Numbered from the stretch's first letter, positions 44,747-55,950 are shown. The stretch: 64,000 bases of DNA from Dastarcus helophoroides (GCA_028583605.1 CM053327.1:29748626-29812625), one strand, 5' to 3'. Made by a program: numbers and translations. The notes: generated from the sequence alone by a model not told the origin.

Positions 44747-47640
44747 TTATTGATTGTTTGGTTCCTTGTCACAATCTAGGCAAACGCAGAACATACAAAT
44801 ATGGCTAAATACACACTGGCTGGCTATTACGCATTCTTTGATACAAGTAGGCTTTGGACATTTGTCGTTTGGTAGGATTCTTAATCCTGTTGATTTTTCT
44901 TTTAAGGAAAGTGCAGCATCTGAAAAAATATATATGGAATTAGCTAAAAGTAAATTGAGAATTAAAATGTTCAGGTATTACGTAAGTAAACATTTCATAA
45001 TTTTTGAACCTTACCACCTGCATAAGCAACAATAAGAAACTTGTAAACCTCCCAAATGCTTATGTCAGATTTTTAAAATATTAAGTTTTGGTGGAACGGA
45101 CTGATCCTTGGTTATCTTCAAAAATTGAAATATAAATATTGTTCTCTAAAACCAAGAAAGATTAAAAAACACAACGAAATACTGAGTGCTGAGTATCTCT
45201 CTGAAGATGATAGTTTGGTTGTCGAAACGCGTTAGAGAAACCTTTGTTGTGTTTTTTAATCTTTCTTGGTTTTAACGGACAAGATTTGTATTTCAGTTTA
45301 ATCTTCAGTTTCAATTTATCTTCAAAGAGATACTGAGTATCTCGAAAGATGATAGCTTGGTTGTTGAAACGCGTTAGTTTGTTATGTTTTTTAATCTTTC
45401 TTGGTTTCAGGGAACAAGGTTTGTATTTCAATTTTTAAATATTAAGTTGAAAATTGAAGTCTTGAAATCTAATAAAAATACGTATTCCAAATTCCACCAA
45501 TTATTTTTTTCGGCTAAAAACATGTTTTCCAATATATTTTATAGACGAATATCAGTTTTTTTGATAATTCTTTTAGCAATATTTTTTTATATATAACTTG
45601 AGTTGATTAAAGGAACATATTCTACAATTTTACTACTTCAGTTTTTCTCTTACGTAAGAGTTATAATATCCCTCCGCCCCCTATGTCAGCATCCATAAAA
45701 AATATTGAATCCCCAATCTCCTAAATCTGCGCAATATTTGAATGACTCCAAAGCAGTACACTTTTCCAAATTTGTAATTGAAAATGTTACGTCCATAAAT
45801 CCTGAGAAAATCCACAGTTCTCTTCTATTTCTATCTATATCTATTTCGAATACTTTCCGTTTTTACTTAAAGAAAATAAAAAAAATGAAATTGCGACTGT
45901 TTATACTTGTGTAAAATTGAAAAAAATGAAATTGTGAAAAAAGCCAGTAGATGTAGCGTATTGTACATTGATCAAAACATGAGCCTAACCAGATTTTGCT
46001 TCAAGGGGAAGTAGTACTGATTTAAAAAAATTAATAATCCAAAACCAAAACAAGTAAACTTTCCAGAGTATAAATAAACCTCAACTCAACAATATGAGCC
46101 CTTAGGGAGAGATGATGGTCGAGTGCTCTACCATGAGTATTTTAAAAAAATTCAAAATTTAAGTCACATTTTGGAAACATTGAAATACAAATCTTGTCCC
46201 AAGAAATACCAAAAAACACAACAAATGTTACTTTAAAGCGTTTCGATACCCAAGCTATTATCTTCAGAGAGATACTGTGTCTCTTTGAGATTTGTTGTGT
46301 TTTTTAATCTTTCTTGGTTTCAGAGGACAAGATTTGTATTTCAATTTTTGAAAACAACCAAGGGCTAGTCCGTCCCACAAAAAAATTTGGAAACATGTCA
46401 AAATTTCGAAAAAAAATTTAAAAATTTCGAAATGGTTACTTCATTTTCAAAATGTTGACCTACTAATTGAATTTCATTCATTTTTTATTGACCTTTTTAT
46501 CACTAGCTGCTTCTTTCATAAATCCAGGTTTTCAGTAACCTTTTAGATTGGCAATCTTTAGCCTCTATAAAAGATTGCCTCAAGCAGCGATTGTGTTGGA
46601 TCTTAATTTGTCAATCGCTGTTTGTATGTTTGTAATTCAACACTTTATCGTATCATTGAAAATTAAGTATCCTTAAAATTATATCTCTATTGATAATTAT
46701 TAACCTCATAACATTATCAGCTTCATAATAATTTAGTAGCGCAGTACGTTCGTTACAATTATAATATGTTATTATAATACCCTAAATACAAATTTCATTT
46801 TAAGAGTTTGTTGATTTTTTTATGTCATCGTTGTCAATGATACGATAAAGCTTTGGATGCAACTCGATTATTAGAGATTTAAACAACCTCGTACGTGGCC
46901 AGGCGACTCCGCTTACTCCTCATCGCCTGGCAACGTCCTCGATTATTATAAATCGTATAATAATCTCGTTACAGTAATAGCTATAAAATTATCTAAAGAT
47001 TTAAACGATGTAAAACTAAATAACAATATTATTCAAAACTTTAACGTTTGCTTATTGAAATTCCGCTTTTTTTTTGTAAAATTTCGAATTTAATTTTTAG
47101 TTTTTTCTTTTTTAGGATCCCGGACCTTAACCTTATAGGGAAAAAAACGAAACCCTTATAATCTCACTCTTGTGTCCGTCCGTCCGTCCGTTTGTTACAA
47201 AGAGGTTTCCTCGAAAACTACAATTACTCATGATGCTATTTATTGTGTCATGGTAACTTTTTTTCACAGCTTTAGTTCTCGATGATCAACGCAAAAACCC
47301 TTATGATGGAAGCTTGTCTATAAGACTGCAAACGCTCGAATGATCTTTTTTTGTAGACTCTACGATGCCCCATCATGACTGCGTCCATGTCATTTAATTG
47401 GAAATTAAAAAAGAGAGAATTTTCATAAATAATCTTTGGCACAAATTACAGATATAAAAAAAAAGCATTTTACTTAAAATTAGTGACATAATGACCGAGA
47501 CATATATATTTCTTTATTAAAATGTATATGACGAAGAATAACATTTATAAACTCGTTAACTTACCTCTTTCAACTGGACTACTTGCTGAGAAAGAAATTG
47601 CCAAGCATATTACTAAAATATAAAGTCCAAGAAACTTCAT
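44747..47640 (-). CDS. Gene H: secreted eight-cysteine peptide
   Basis: Exon 1 (47640 down to 47565) codes 25 residues, a signal peptide with one cysteine in the hydrophobic core and the ending SSPVER, donor GTAAGT, phase 1. Exon 2 (44919 down to 44747) follows TTTTTTCAG and codes 57 residues to TAA. It has about 20 residues before Cys1, then C-x4-C-x3-C-x5-C-x5-C-x2-C-x-C-x2-C, and a polar tail. The CPKPTC start and the late C-x2-C-x-C-x2-C match gene I. The 2.6-kb intron contains foldback repeat copies 11 and 12 and a MITE fragment. No other acceptor with a matching paralogous exon lies nearer, which supports this pairing, but the distance makes it less certain than for A-G. Fold and role unknown; a CS-alpha-beta relation is possible because C-x3-C and C-x-C are retained. 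Confidence 0.68.
45090..45480 (+). repeat. Hammerhead-like foldback repeat, copy 11, with two cores
   Basis: Left inverted arm (45090-45180), a core at 45196-45238, its right arm, then a second core and right arm (45340-45480). The first core is the best of the family: TCTCT, CTGAAGA, stem II GATAG/TTGTC, GAAA, CGCG, TT, AGAGA, where TCTCT and AGAGA pair over five bases. It lies in the gene H intron and continues into the long-subfamily segment to about 45590. Confidence 0.8.
45196..45238 (+). ncRNA. Hammerhead-ribozyme-like motif in foldback repeat copy 11
   Basis: Type I layout: stem I TCTCT (45196-45200) with AGAGA (45234-45238); CTGAAGA (45201-45207); stem II (45208-45223); GAAA (45224-45227); palindromic CGCG as a minimal stem III (45228-45231); TT before the predicted cut after 45233. 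All invariant core bases are present. Such a short stem III would be expected to work as a dimer. Confidence 0.5.
46180..46380. repeat. Hammerhead-like foldback repeat, copy 12
   Basis: Both arms inverted; minus core half AAGCGTTTCGATACCC is damaged. Lies in the gene H intron. Confidence 0.75.
46530..46625 (+). repeat. Fragment of the small palindromic MITE
   Basis: TTTTCAGTAACCTTTTAGATTGG and AAGCAGCGATTGTGTTGGAT match the left arm and centre of the element at 38.94-39.1 kb. Confidence 0.7.
46880..46985. repeat. Hairpin repeat
   Basis: CCAGGCGACT and the later TCGCCTGG form a GC-rich hairpin inside an AT-rich field, flanked by ACTCGATTATTAGAGA / CTCGATTATTATAAAT direct words. Probably a small mobile element. 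Confidence 0.35.
47140..47400 (+). repeat. Dispersed repeat fragment with CCGT array
   Basis: TGTCCGTCCGTCCGTCCGTT followed by a CTCGAAAACTAC word resembles the leader of common arthropod repeats that contain GTCCGTCTG tracts. Not assigned to a family. Confidence 0.35.
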
Positions 47641-47695
47641 TTTTCTATAAGTAAAGTTACTTTTCGCGTACTATATACTCTACTTTAAAAAACCT

Positions 47696-47706
47696 ACTTA
47701 TATACC
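47696..47706 (-). promoter_or_regulatory. TATA box of gene H
   Basis: Minus strand GGTATATAAGT about 60 bases before the start codon; AAAAAGATATGAAAATTAG lies further upstream, a GATA-type word in the opposite orientation to genes C-F. Confidence 0.5.
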
Positions 47707-48189
47707 TTACACATGATGCTGTAAGGCTAATTTTCATATCTTTTTAACAACCACACGTTTTAATTAGATTAAAGATATAACAACTCTTACTTACAAGATT
47801 TTGCCTATTGATTGCTAATTTGTATACACGTGCCTGTATCTTCGGCTTTTGTTTTGAGATGATAAGAATAAAGAGTGACATGTGGATCGATAAAAATGGT
47901 TTTATTAGATAGAATAATTTGGATTTGAATTAATTCAACAAGAAAAAACCAAAACAGGCTTGTAGAACAGTGATTTTCAAACTTTGTAATGCTATATCCT
48001 TCAGATAGTAGGTGGTAGACTGGAACTTTCAGTCGTCCGAGGTAGTACCACCCCACGTATCACTAGGAGGCGGTGAAATGATGCTTACATCATTACGTGA
48101 GTCGGTTTCTGCTATTCTTTTTCCCTCATCCTGTCCTTTTCCTTGTTTCCTTTTTTCATCTACTCTGATTTTTTCTTCTAATTATTAAA

Positions 48190-50345
48190 ACAAAGATGAT
48201 GGATTCTCTTCGTGCAAAAAATTCCGAACGTAAGCTACCCTCCCGTTCGGATGTCCGGGTGGAGATTGTACGAGGGAATCCAAAATCGACGGAAAATTTT
48301 AATGTACCACGGGCCAAGTTTCTTTTAAACAATTCGTTCAAAATTCAATTCTGTAACATTCGGGGTCTGATCTCAAATCTAAACTCGGTTCATCAGCACC
48401 TTCAAAATGAAAGACCACATGTGCTGTCTCTGATAGAAACCCAAGTCTCCCCATCCATCAAAACAGTCCATTTGCTTTGCCCTAACTACGACTTGCACAC
48501 AAAATTTCGACACAAGAGGGGAATTTGTGCTTTTACGCGAAGCGATCTGTCCTGTGAACGAGAAAAAGCACTGGAATCTGCTAATCATTATGTGATTTGG
48601 CTGAAAATGTGCTCCAAAAATGAAGTAATATTCATTTGTTCACTTTACTTGTCTCCAAACGATCTTTCATACAGACAGCTCTTCTCTTATCTCTCCGTAA
48701 CTTTTGATCACCTACAGACGAATTATCCAGAAGCTGAGGTTGTCTTTCTCGGTGACTTCAACGTACACAACATCCCCTCGTTAAGGTTTTCTTCTCGAAC
48801 TGACGACGCGGGAAGGTTGGCAGAGGCTTTCGCCATCACTTGTGAACTATCGCAATTAGTTGAGAAACCCACAATAATTCCTGATGTAGATACCCATTAA
48901 CCTAATCTACTCGACCCTTTCCTTACAAATTCACCAAATTCGTATAAAATCTCTGTGACATCGCCGCTTGGAGATTCGGATCACAAGCTTGTAGCAGTCT
49001 CTTGCTCGCTTCATATACCACTTCCTTCCCAGACGCAGTCCCGCAGGGTTTGATATTTTAACTCTGCAAACTGGGAGGAATTAAAAGACTTTTCCGCATC
49101 TTTCGCATGGCATACTTTAACTCAGACAACACTTCTTTAGTCGCCGAATCCATCCTGGAAACTATCCTGATTGGTATGGAATGCTCAATTCCCGACTCCC
49201 AAAAGAAGTCTACCTCCAGTAAATCTTGGTTTAGTAAAAAATGTGCTGTGGCTGTCTCCTGCAAAAATCGCGCATATCGTCGCTGGCGAAATAATCCCTT
49301 AGTCTAGACCCGGACCATATTTGTAGATGCACAAAATTCTTGTTAACAGGTTATTGACGGTTCCAGGTCCTTTTGGGGATTTGCAAAGTCAATCGGAAAG
49401 AATTTTGCATCTTCAAATTTTCCACCTTTACTCGATGGAAATAGCAATATTGCTACTACCTCCAAGGAAAAGGCTGACATGTTGGCCTTAATGATTGCTG
49501 AAAATTCCAATTTGGATTCTCGAAACGCAGAACCTCCTATTCTTCCTAAGATTGGCACTTCGATGCCTGAAGTTGTTTTCAGACAACGCACAATCAGGAA
49601 GATTCTCCTTGAGCTCGACATCTCGATATCAAGGGGTAATGCAACAAACCTACTATAGGACGGTAAAACCCTTCCGATGGGATCTAATCTATCTATCCTA
49701 GGAATGAATGCGAGCACTAACTTCTCTTGGGACGATCATGTGCGCGCCATTGCCAAATCTGCCTCTCAGAAGCTAGGCTTTCTTTTTAGAGGTAAAAAGT
49801 ACTTCACATCTCATCAGCTATTAACACTATACAAAGCTCAAGTTAAACCAACACTAGAATGCTGTGTTCATGTTTGGAGTTCAGCCCCAAAACACACTTA
49901 AGCTCTCTTTGATTCAATTCAAAGAAGAGCGATTCGCCTAAATGATGATGAGAGTCTGACCGATTCTCTCAAAACACTAGAACTAGAGCACAGGCGTATG
50001 GTTGGTGACTTGTCTCTTTTCTACAAGTACTATAATGGAAGATGCTTGCAGGAACTAATAGGATTGATCCCCCCAAGGGCAAGATTCTTGACGTGTACTA
50101 GACAGTCGGAGACAGCAAATTCCTGTGCGGTCCAGCTTGACACAGTGAGGACTTCTGTCTACGGAGACCCTTTTTTCTATAGAACTTTCAAGTTATGAAA
50201 CTTGTTACCGAAAGGAATTTTCCCCAAAAATTACAACCGATCCTTGTTTAAGAAGGCGGTTCATCGCCATCTATCCTTGTTTCCGCATCCTACTCGCAGT
50301 GCTTTGAAAGCACAATAGGGTTACACTTTGCGAGTGGATTAAACT
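48190..50345 (+). pseudogene. CR1-like LINE with endonuclease, polymerase core deleted
   Basis: 48196-48900 codes an AP-type endonuclease: FCNIRGLISNL, SLIETQVS, SLYLSPND, VVFLGDFNVHN. A premature TAA at 48898 follows, but the frame goes on with PNLLDPFLTNSP and LGDSDHKLVAVS, the His-containing end of the endonuclease. A middle piece (49340-49640) then jumps straight to GSNLSILGMNASTNFSWDD and the C-terminal tail (to 50345). The reverse-transcriptase palm with the YADD box, present at 24.8-25.4 kb, is missing. The element is internally deleted, but has the fullest 5' end of the family here. Confidence 0.85.
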
Positions 50346-51224
50346 GAAAAAAAAAGATGTATAAAGTATATCCCCAACGAATTGATTAAATTTATTGTAA
50401 TAAATGTCTTGTAATTCATGCATGGACTGGGATCTGAAGCAGTCTTGGTCATTTAGAGACGATAAATGACAGTTCCCTTTGCTAATCTCATGGGTTTCTA
50501 AAGATAAAACCTAGATTTTAATACGGTTATTGGATATTGAGGCATAAATTATAGGAAAACTGCAGGTCTTTTCGATATTGTAATGGATGTTAAGAAAAAA
50601 TATTTTATATAAAAATAGAAGCCTTTTTGACGCCACAGTATTGATACTTATCAAATGAAAGTTAGCCGAAGCCAATGGTTCATATCAAAGTTATCCTTTA
50701 CATTATTTTATTTAGATAAATATTTTAGGAGCTAGCGCAGTTTTATTAATTGCAGGCAATACAGTAATTGCGCAGGGTAACCGTCGCCATTAGTATACAA
50801 TACACCTCAGTTAACTCAGATGCTGGTATCGATCATTATAGCACATAAATTGTGTAAATCAGTATGTAAATCCTGGACTTTTAAACATTTTTTCAGAAAT
50901 TTTGACCTTTTACAGCTTCAAATTTAAAATAGGAATTTCCATTTCTTAACCCGGCATTGCATTACCTTTCCTAAATAGGTTTTTAAATGTAAATCCCCAA
51001 TGGAAATTCGCCTGAACAAAGTATTGTAAAGATTGATAATATTATCACATGAGTAATGCGACTAAACTTACATCAGAGAAGCAAATAAATTCAAAGTACC
51101 CAATCTCTAAATTGAAAGTTGCTATTTATCAAAACATTTTCTTCTATTTTTTAGTTATGAATGGATAGTTGAATAGATATATACCTAGAATAAGATCATC
51201 AGGGATGATATGAAAAAACTATCG
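50346..51224. other. Intergenic, nothing recognised
   Basis: AT-rich sequence between the LINE 3' end and the pseudogene J promoter. Confidence 0.4.
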
Positions 51225-51234
51225 TATATAAAGG
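51225..51234 (+). promoter_or_regulatory. TATA box of pseudogene J
   Basis: GTATATAAAGGACC about 60 bases before the start codon, like that of gene G, so the promoter outlived the coding sequence. Confidence 0.5.
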
Positions 51235-51291
51235 ACCGATTTATTCGCATCGGTGGAGTTGCCAAACCACCTCAATAATATCACCTTTAAA

Positions 51292-52187
51292 ATGAAATTT
51301 CTTTATTTTTGAGTTTTAATCCTAACACTTTTCCTTGTTTTTATAACAGCCAAGTCAATAGGGAACCCATCAGGTATGATTTTCCTTTTCATTTTATTTC
51401 ATTTTTTTTTTGCTTCTGCCAAAGAATTATATATTCATTGTTATAAATCAAGTTTTTGAATTCAAAATTTCAGATGGTTAAAAACGATATCATTCAAAGC
51501 AATTAATATGACAGAACGAGAATTGAACGTAAGGTCTATTTTAATTTAGCAACTTCATTTAGTAAATAATGACACTTTATCTATTTGAAATACAAATTTT
51601 GCCCCTGAAACGAAGAAGGATTAAAAAACAACAAAGGTTGCTCTAACGCGTTTCGATAGCCAAGCTATCACCTTCAGTATCCCTCTGAAGATGATAACTT
51701 GGCTATCGAAACGCGTTAGAGCAACCTTGATTGTGTTTTTTAAACTTTCTTGGTTTCAGGGGACAAGATTGCTATTTCAATTTTTGAGGATGACCAAGGA
51801 TCAGTCGGTTCCACCAAAAAAAAACTTTATCTATTCAAACTCCCTATTAACTTAATACATAATCCCTGATATTAATGTATAATGAAGTTACAATGCTTCT
51901 CCAAATTCAACTTGAAACAAAGAAACATTCGTCTATGTGATGAATGAATGACACCGTCAAAATTGAAAGCAGTTCAACTTACAAAAGTATTTTTGGATAT
52001 TATAATCATTTTTAATGTTTGTCGACACCTAGTTCTGAGGATAACTTTTCAGAACCAAAACAGCTAAAAACAGTATTGAAGATCGATCCTTTCGAACCTA
52101 AATACATGTATCAAAAGATGCCAGTCCAGCCCTTGTCACATGAACCTGGATATCTGTACAGTTTGCTGGTGTGAAGATTTCTATTAA
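51292..52187 (+). pseudogene. Pseudogene J: eight-cysteine peptide family
   Basis: Exon 1 (51292-51373) has the right length and phase (82 nt, donor GGTATG shifted by one) and a hydrophobic signal, but codon 7 is TGA. Exon 2 starts after TTTTCAG at 52053. The first part reads in the frame matching gene I (LKTVLKIDPFEPK). A deletion removes the CPKPT region and shifts the frame, after which C-x3-C-x4-C-x6-C-x2-C-x-C is readable. The final cysteine is lost (CEDFY then TAA). So there is one nonsense change, one frameshift and a lost cysteine. Foldback repeat copy 13 is in its intron. Confidence 0.75.
51590..51822. repeat. Hammerhead-like foldback repeat, copy 13, both cores present
   Basis: Most complete palindrome of the family. 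Left arm carries a minus-strand core (51636-51676; CTGAAGG, one base off). Right arm carries a plus core (51680-51721; CTGAAGA, GATAACTTGGCTATC, GAAA, CGCG, TT, AGAG). Outer ends are GAAATACAAATTTTG and CAGTCGGTTCCACCA. Confidence 0.85.
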
Positions 52188-52675
52188 AAAACAAGTACCT
52201 AACGGACGTTTATAACTTAATATTTTTATCACAAGATGCAGAAAATTAAAAAAATACATGAATTAAATTGTTTTTTTACTTATTAAAACAGTTAAAAATT
52301 AAAAATTCATTGTTCTAATTTTTACTTTACGTATAAGTATTGTGATGAAAGCCCAAGTGGTATAGTGTGAAATTCAAAATTGTCAAATTTTGCCCATCTT
52401 TAAATTTTTCGAAAAATAATTTATCTTCGATTTTCGGACCCAATTTGTTTACGTTGTGTTTTGAAATTATTTTATTTGAATGAATTGTAACCCCAGTTCG
52501 TAGAGTCGACAGGGAAGTGTTATCAAATTCAAACAACATTTTATTACAATAGGTCAAGAAATAAATCGACAAAATTTCAAATCAGTGGTTTTCAAGTTTT
52601 CTTAAACATAATACAACAAAATAAAAAAAAACCTGTTTTGTTTCAACTTGTTTAAATTTATAATATGTACAGACC
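52188..52675. other. Intergenic, no gene recognised
   Basis: AT-rich. An 81-codon minus frame at 52327-52572 has no motif. Confidence 0.4.
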
Positions 52676-53040
52676 AATAGATTTGAACATTTATTAGATT
52701 CGAAGTTTGGAAACCAAATATATAATGAGTACTGTGAATGTTTTAGTACTTACTTGTCGGAACATTTATTAGCATTCGAGTTGGATATACCAAACTGACG
52801 AGATCTAACAAGATCGAAACCGGTATTTGGTTTCCAAACTTCGAATCTAATAAATGTTCAAACCTATTAGTCTGTGCATGTTAGAATCCTTGTCTTCTGG
52901 GAACTTTCCTAGAGAGCAACCGCTTCGCTAGGTGGCAGTGTTTCAACTGTTGGTAGTTCAGATGCCTATGATTCACTATACACGCCTGGAGGGCTGCATG
53001 AATTTGTAGTCTAGGTTGCATTCTACTTGCATACGACATT
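52676..53040 (+). repeat. Foldback repeat with hammerhead motif, copy A
   Basis: Inverted arms AACATTTATTAGATTCGAAG (left) and CTTCGAATCTAATAAATGTT (right) enclose a second partial arm (GGAACATTTATTAGCATTCG) and a hammerhead-like motif. The 3' flank (AGAGCAACCGCTTCGCTAGG..., GGTTGCATTCTA) is shared with 55.83-55.95 kb. Possibly the terminal repeat of a Penelope-like element or a retrozyme. Confidence 0.7.
52789..52831 (+). ncRNA. Hammerhead-ribozyme-like motif, type I
   Basis: Stem I: ACCAAA (52789-52794) pairs fully with TTTGGT (52826-52831). Core CTGACGA (52795-52801). Stem II GATCTAACAAGATC (52802-52815): five pairs, loop AACA. GAAA (52816-52819). Minimal stem III CCGG (52820-52823), self-complementary. 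TA (52824-52825) is the predicted cleavage step. Every invariant base of the hammerhead core is in place. The palindromic stem III without loop is the form described for Penelope-like elements and retrozymes. Confidence 0.72.
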
Positions 53041-54080
53041 GTTTAAATTTGCTGGACACAAGTATGAGAGAAATATTTCTTTAGAAAACTAAGCACAAAT
53101 AATCTGGCATTCTTTCTTTAGCACTTTCGCTCGTGTATGGTGCGTCGGTTGTTAATTTCCCAAAGTTTATCTTAACCCTAATAATTGCAAGGGTTTTCCC
53201 CAGCCTAGCCATTTAGTTTGTACCCAAAAGTTTTCAAACCAAATACATCTAACTTTGCACATGATTATCGGTGAGTCTTCGCTGGTTAGTTTGTACACAG
53301 AGGTTCTAAAACTATTTTCAGGTGACTGTTTTTATTCCCCAATTTTGTGTATGTTTTTGTAGTTTTCCTAATTCAAGCATACGTCACATACTAACCAGTT
53401 TTCTACTAAAAGCGTTGAGCTAACAATATCTAAAGGATAATGCTACGAGAAAATGGAGGTCAGGCTTGGAAATGAAGTTGTGATTTATTGTAATAATTCA
53501 AATTCATAAATGTTCATTTAATCTTACTCATCTCTCGCTCTCTCTCACCCTTTTTCATTTCATTTTGCTTTTGTTTACTTGTTCCTTTGTCTTTTTTTTC
53601 TGTTTTTCTCATACCAAACTCAATCAATCGAACTCAAACCAGTATCATTAAATAGACTAGAAAGATTGTTCAAAATTTGTAGAAGCTTTCTGAGCAGAAT
53701 TTTCCCTCCCAAAACTACATCTACTTTCTACGGCTACTGATCTAATAAAAGGAGCGTTTTCTGGCTTAGAAAGTGGCTAAGCTTGACTTAGCACAAAAAA
53801 AAAACATTTAAATTAAAGTTAGAAACTGGTAAAAAGTTCTCATTTCTTGCACCAAAACATCTCCCTAACGAGAGCTGATGCTGATACTGTTCGCCCACCT
53901 ACGTTAGTACTCCCCATATGACAACAGATCTATAAGGCTCTCTTTGGCCAGGTTGTCTTGTCCTATATTTTTGGAATTCAAGCAACCTACGAAGAAGAAT
54001 CTGCGAATCAGGTAACACTAGGCGAATATATCAAAACAAGAACTAGGTAAGAACTTATTTTGGTTTATGCTCCTAGGATA
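53041..54080. other. Intergenic, no gene recognised
   Basis: Contains a CTCTCGCTCTCTCTC tract near 53530. No coding or transposon signature recognised. Confidence 0.4.
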
Positions 54081-55095
54081 TTAAGGTGTACGATGATCAC
54101 GTTTCTAGAACTTGCAGTACATCATCAGTAAAACCCAAATATATGTGTCTGCTGCCAGTTACCGGGCCTTTGTGGTGATCGGTATGATTTATTTTGGAAC
54201 CCCTGGAAACTCAGCTTCCAACAGCAGAACACTAAAATCGACTTTAAGAAAATGCAAACGTTTGTATGAAGCGACTGCGCTTTATTTCCTTTTCTTCCCT
54301 TTTTTTCTATTCTTCTTTTGTGTTTTTTTTTTGTTTTTTTTCGGTTTTATTTTTCAAACTGGTAGTTGCACCGGTCAGCTGTAGGGTTCTTGGCCCTATA
54401 ATAATTTTCTAACAATAATTTTCTCGTTCATTCGGGTTTGTTGTGGAATTTTTGTAAATTACCTTTTCCTTTTTTTTTGTTCGCCCCCAACCCCATATTA
54501 ATCAAAATTAGGAACAAGTATTTTCTCAAATTTTATGAAAATCCTTAGAAACCTATTAGACTAACAAAACCTGCAAATTTTAAGAACAAAAATCGTGCTT
54601 TTGATTTCGACATTTTGAGCAATTGGTCGAAGGCCTGACGTTGCCAATGAGTTTTGTAAATCTATCGAAATGTTCAAAAAAGCAATATAAGGATTGGTTA
54701 CAATAAATTGGAATTTCAGGTTTCAGGAAGGCTCAATTTAAATAATCCTGAAGATAATCGAAATAACAATCTAAATTCTTCATGGTAGACCCTTATTGAC
54801 CGGAAATATTATGTTTTTTTCAATTTATTTAACATTTCTTCGGCCCAGTTTGGCAATATTTAAATTTTTATGGTTTGTTGACAATTTTCTAAACAGTTTT
54901 TGAAATGCGGCTACGTGATATTTAAATTTATTAAAAACATCACTTCATGACAGTTCACAAATTAAGAGGTTAGTTTATTTTACATAGAATAGAAATAATC
55001 AAAAATAGAAGACCAAAAATTAGATATGGAGAAATAAAAATTTGTTATTTTGATAAATTAGGAAAATATAAAAAAATACATAAAAAAAGGTTGTA
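54081..55095. other. Intergenic, nothing assigned
   Basis: A 90-codon plus frame (54112-54384) runs into a T-rich tract and codes mostly F/L; probably chance. A minus-strand CTGATGA...GAAACG word near 54080-54130 resembles a hammerhead core, but stem II does not close. Confidence 0.35.
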
Positions 55096-55142
55096 GCACT
55101 GGACATCGATGTTTCGCTCTCATTTGAGTTCGTCAGCAGTGC
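55096..55142 (-). ncRNA. Hammerhead-ribozyme-like motif, type I, minus strand
   Basis: Reading the minus strand from 55142: GCACTG, CTGACGA, a stem II of ACTCAAATGAGAGC (CTC with GAG, loop AAAT, closing base pair imperfect), GAAA, the self-complementary CATCGATG as stem III, TC before the cut, then CAGTGC. GCACTG and CAGTGC pair over six bases. Core bases are complete. The surrounding repeat is not assigned. Confidence 0.65.
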
Positions 55143-55689
55143 ATAACATGGAAAGGGAACAATGAGGAAGAAATACATAAAAATAAAAAAAAAATTTAAA
55201 ATATAAAAAAGAAAAAATCAAGAAATTTTAACATGAATAGACGTTTCATCATCAATTTATTGTGTTAAAAAATTTAAAAATTTAAATATTTGAAGCCCGA
55301 TCCACAAGAAACAACTACTCCGAGGGCTAATACCCCTTCCGGCATTGAACTACACTTGTGGGTCGAACTTACATGCTCTTGGTGACTATTGTTCCTAACC
55401 GCTGAAATCTATTCAGCTTGATAGTTAGAAGCACTCACCATTTGCGGAGTCCGTTCGTTCCGTTAGAGGAATAGGTTTATTCTTCATGGTAGACCCAATA
55501 ACAATTTAAAGTTGCAATTAAAGTAGAGTCGGTCTACTTGGATCCAGAGCCAAAGTCAGTCAGTGGAAGCAAATATGTATACATTCCCAAAACAGCTTAT
55601 TAACTTCATAAGCCTCTGTAAATGTTATATCATAAAATAACAATCTTTGACTATACATTATCCAAGGTAACAATACACTTGTTCTAATG
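55143..55689. other. Intergenic, no gene recognised
   Basis: A-rich then mixed sequence; a short GC-richer block at 55290-55470 may be part of the same element as the ribozyme motif. Confidence 0.3.
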
Positions 55690-55950
55690 TTCTAGGTTTG
55701 CACATTTATTAGATTTGAAGTTTGGAAATCAAAGACCGGTTTCAATCTTGTTAGATCTCATCGTCGATCGATACCGGACTTTGGTTTTCAAACTTCGAAT
55801 CTAATAAATGTTGAAACCTATTAGTCTGTGCATTAGAATCCTTGTCTTTTGGGCCCTTCTTAGAGAGCAACCGCTTCGCTAGGGGTTTGTGTTTCAACTG
55901 TTACGTGACTGTAGATCAGGTTGCATTCTATGTGCAACTTACTTGTTACT
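55690..55950 (-). repeat. Foldback repeat with degenerate hammerhead motif, copy B
   Basis: Same family as 52.68-53.04 kb. Left arm minus strand has CGATGA, GATCTAACAAGATT, GAAA, CCGG, TC (55733-55765); the first core bases are lost. The right arm has GATACCGGAC in place of GAAACCGGTA. 3' flank AGAGCAACCGCTTCGCTAGG is shared. Confidence 0.65.

Noticed and set aside
44754..45035. 93-codon plus-strand open frame as a gene
   Set aside because: It is the antisense shadow of gene H exon 2, whose cysteine pattern matches gene I.
46860..47560. A nearer second exon for gene H
   Set aside because: No cysteine-rich frame behind an acceptor exists between 44.92 and 47.56 kb on the minus strand; the exon at 44.75-44.92 kb has the matching phase and matches gene I.
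54066..54130. Minus-strand CTGATGA...GAAACG word as a hammerhead
   Set aside because: Stem II does not form, and no UH step follows a plausible stem III.
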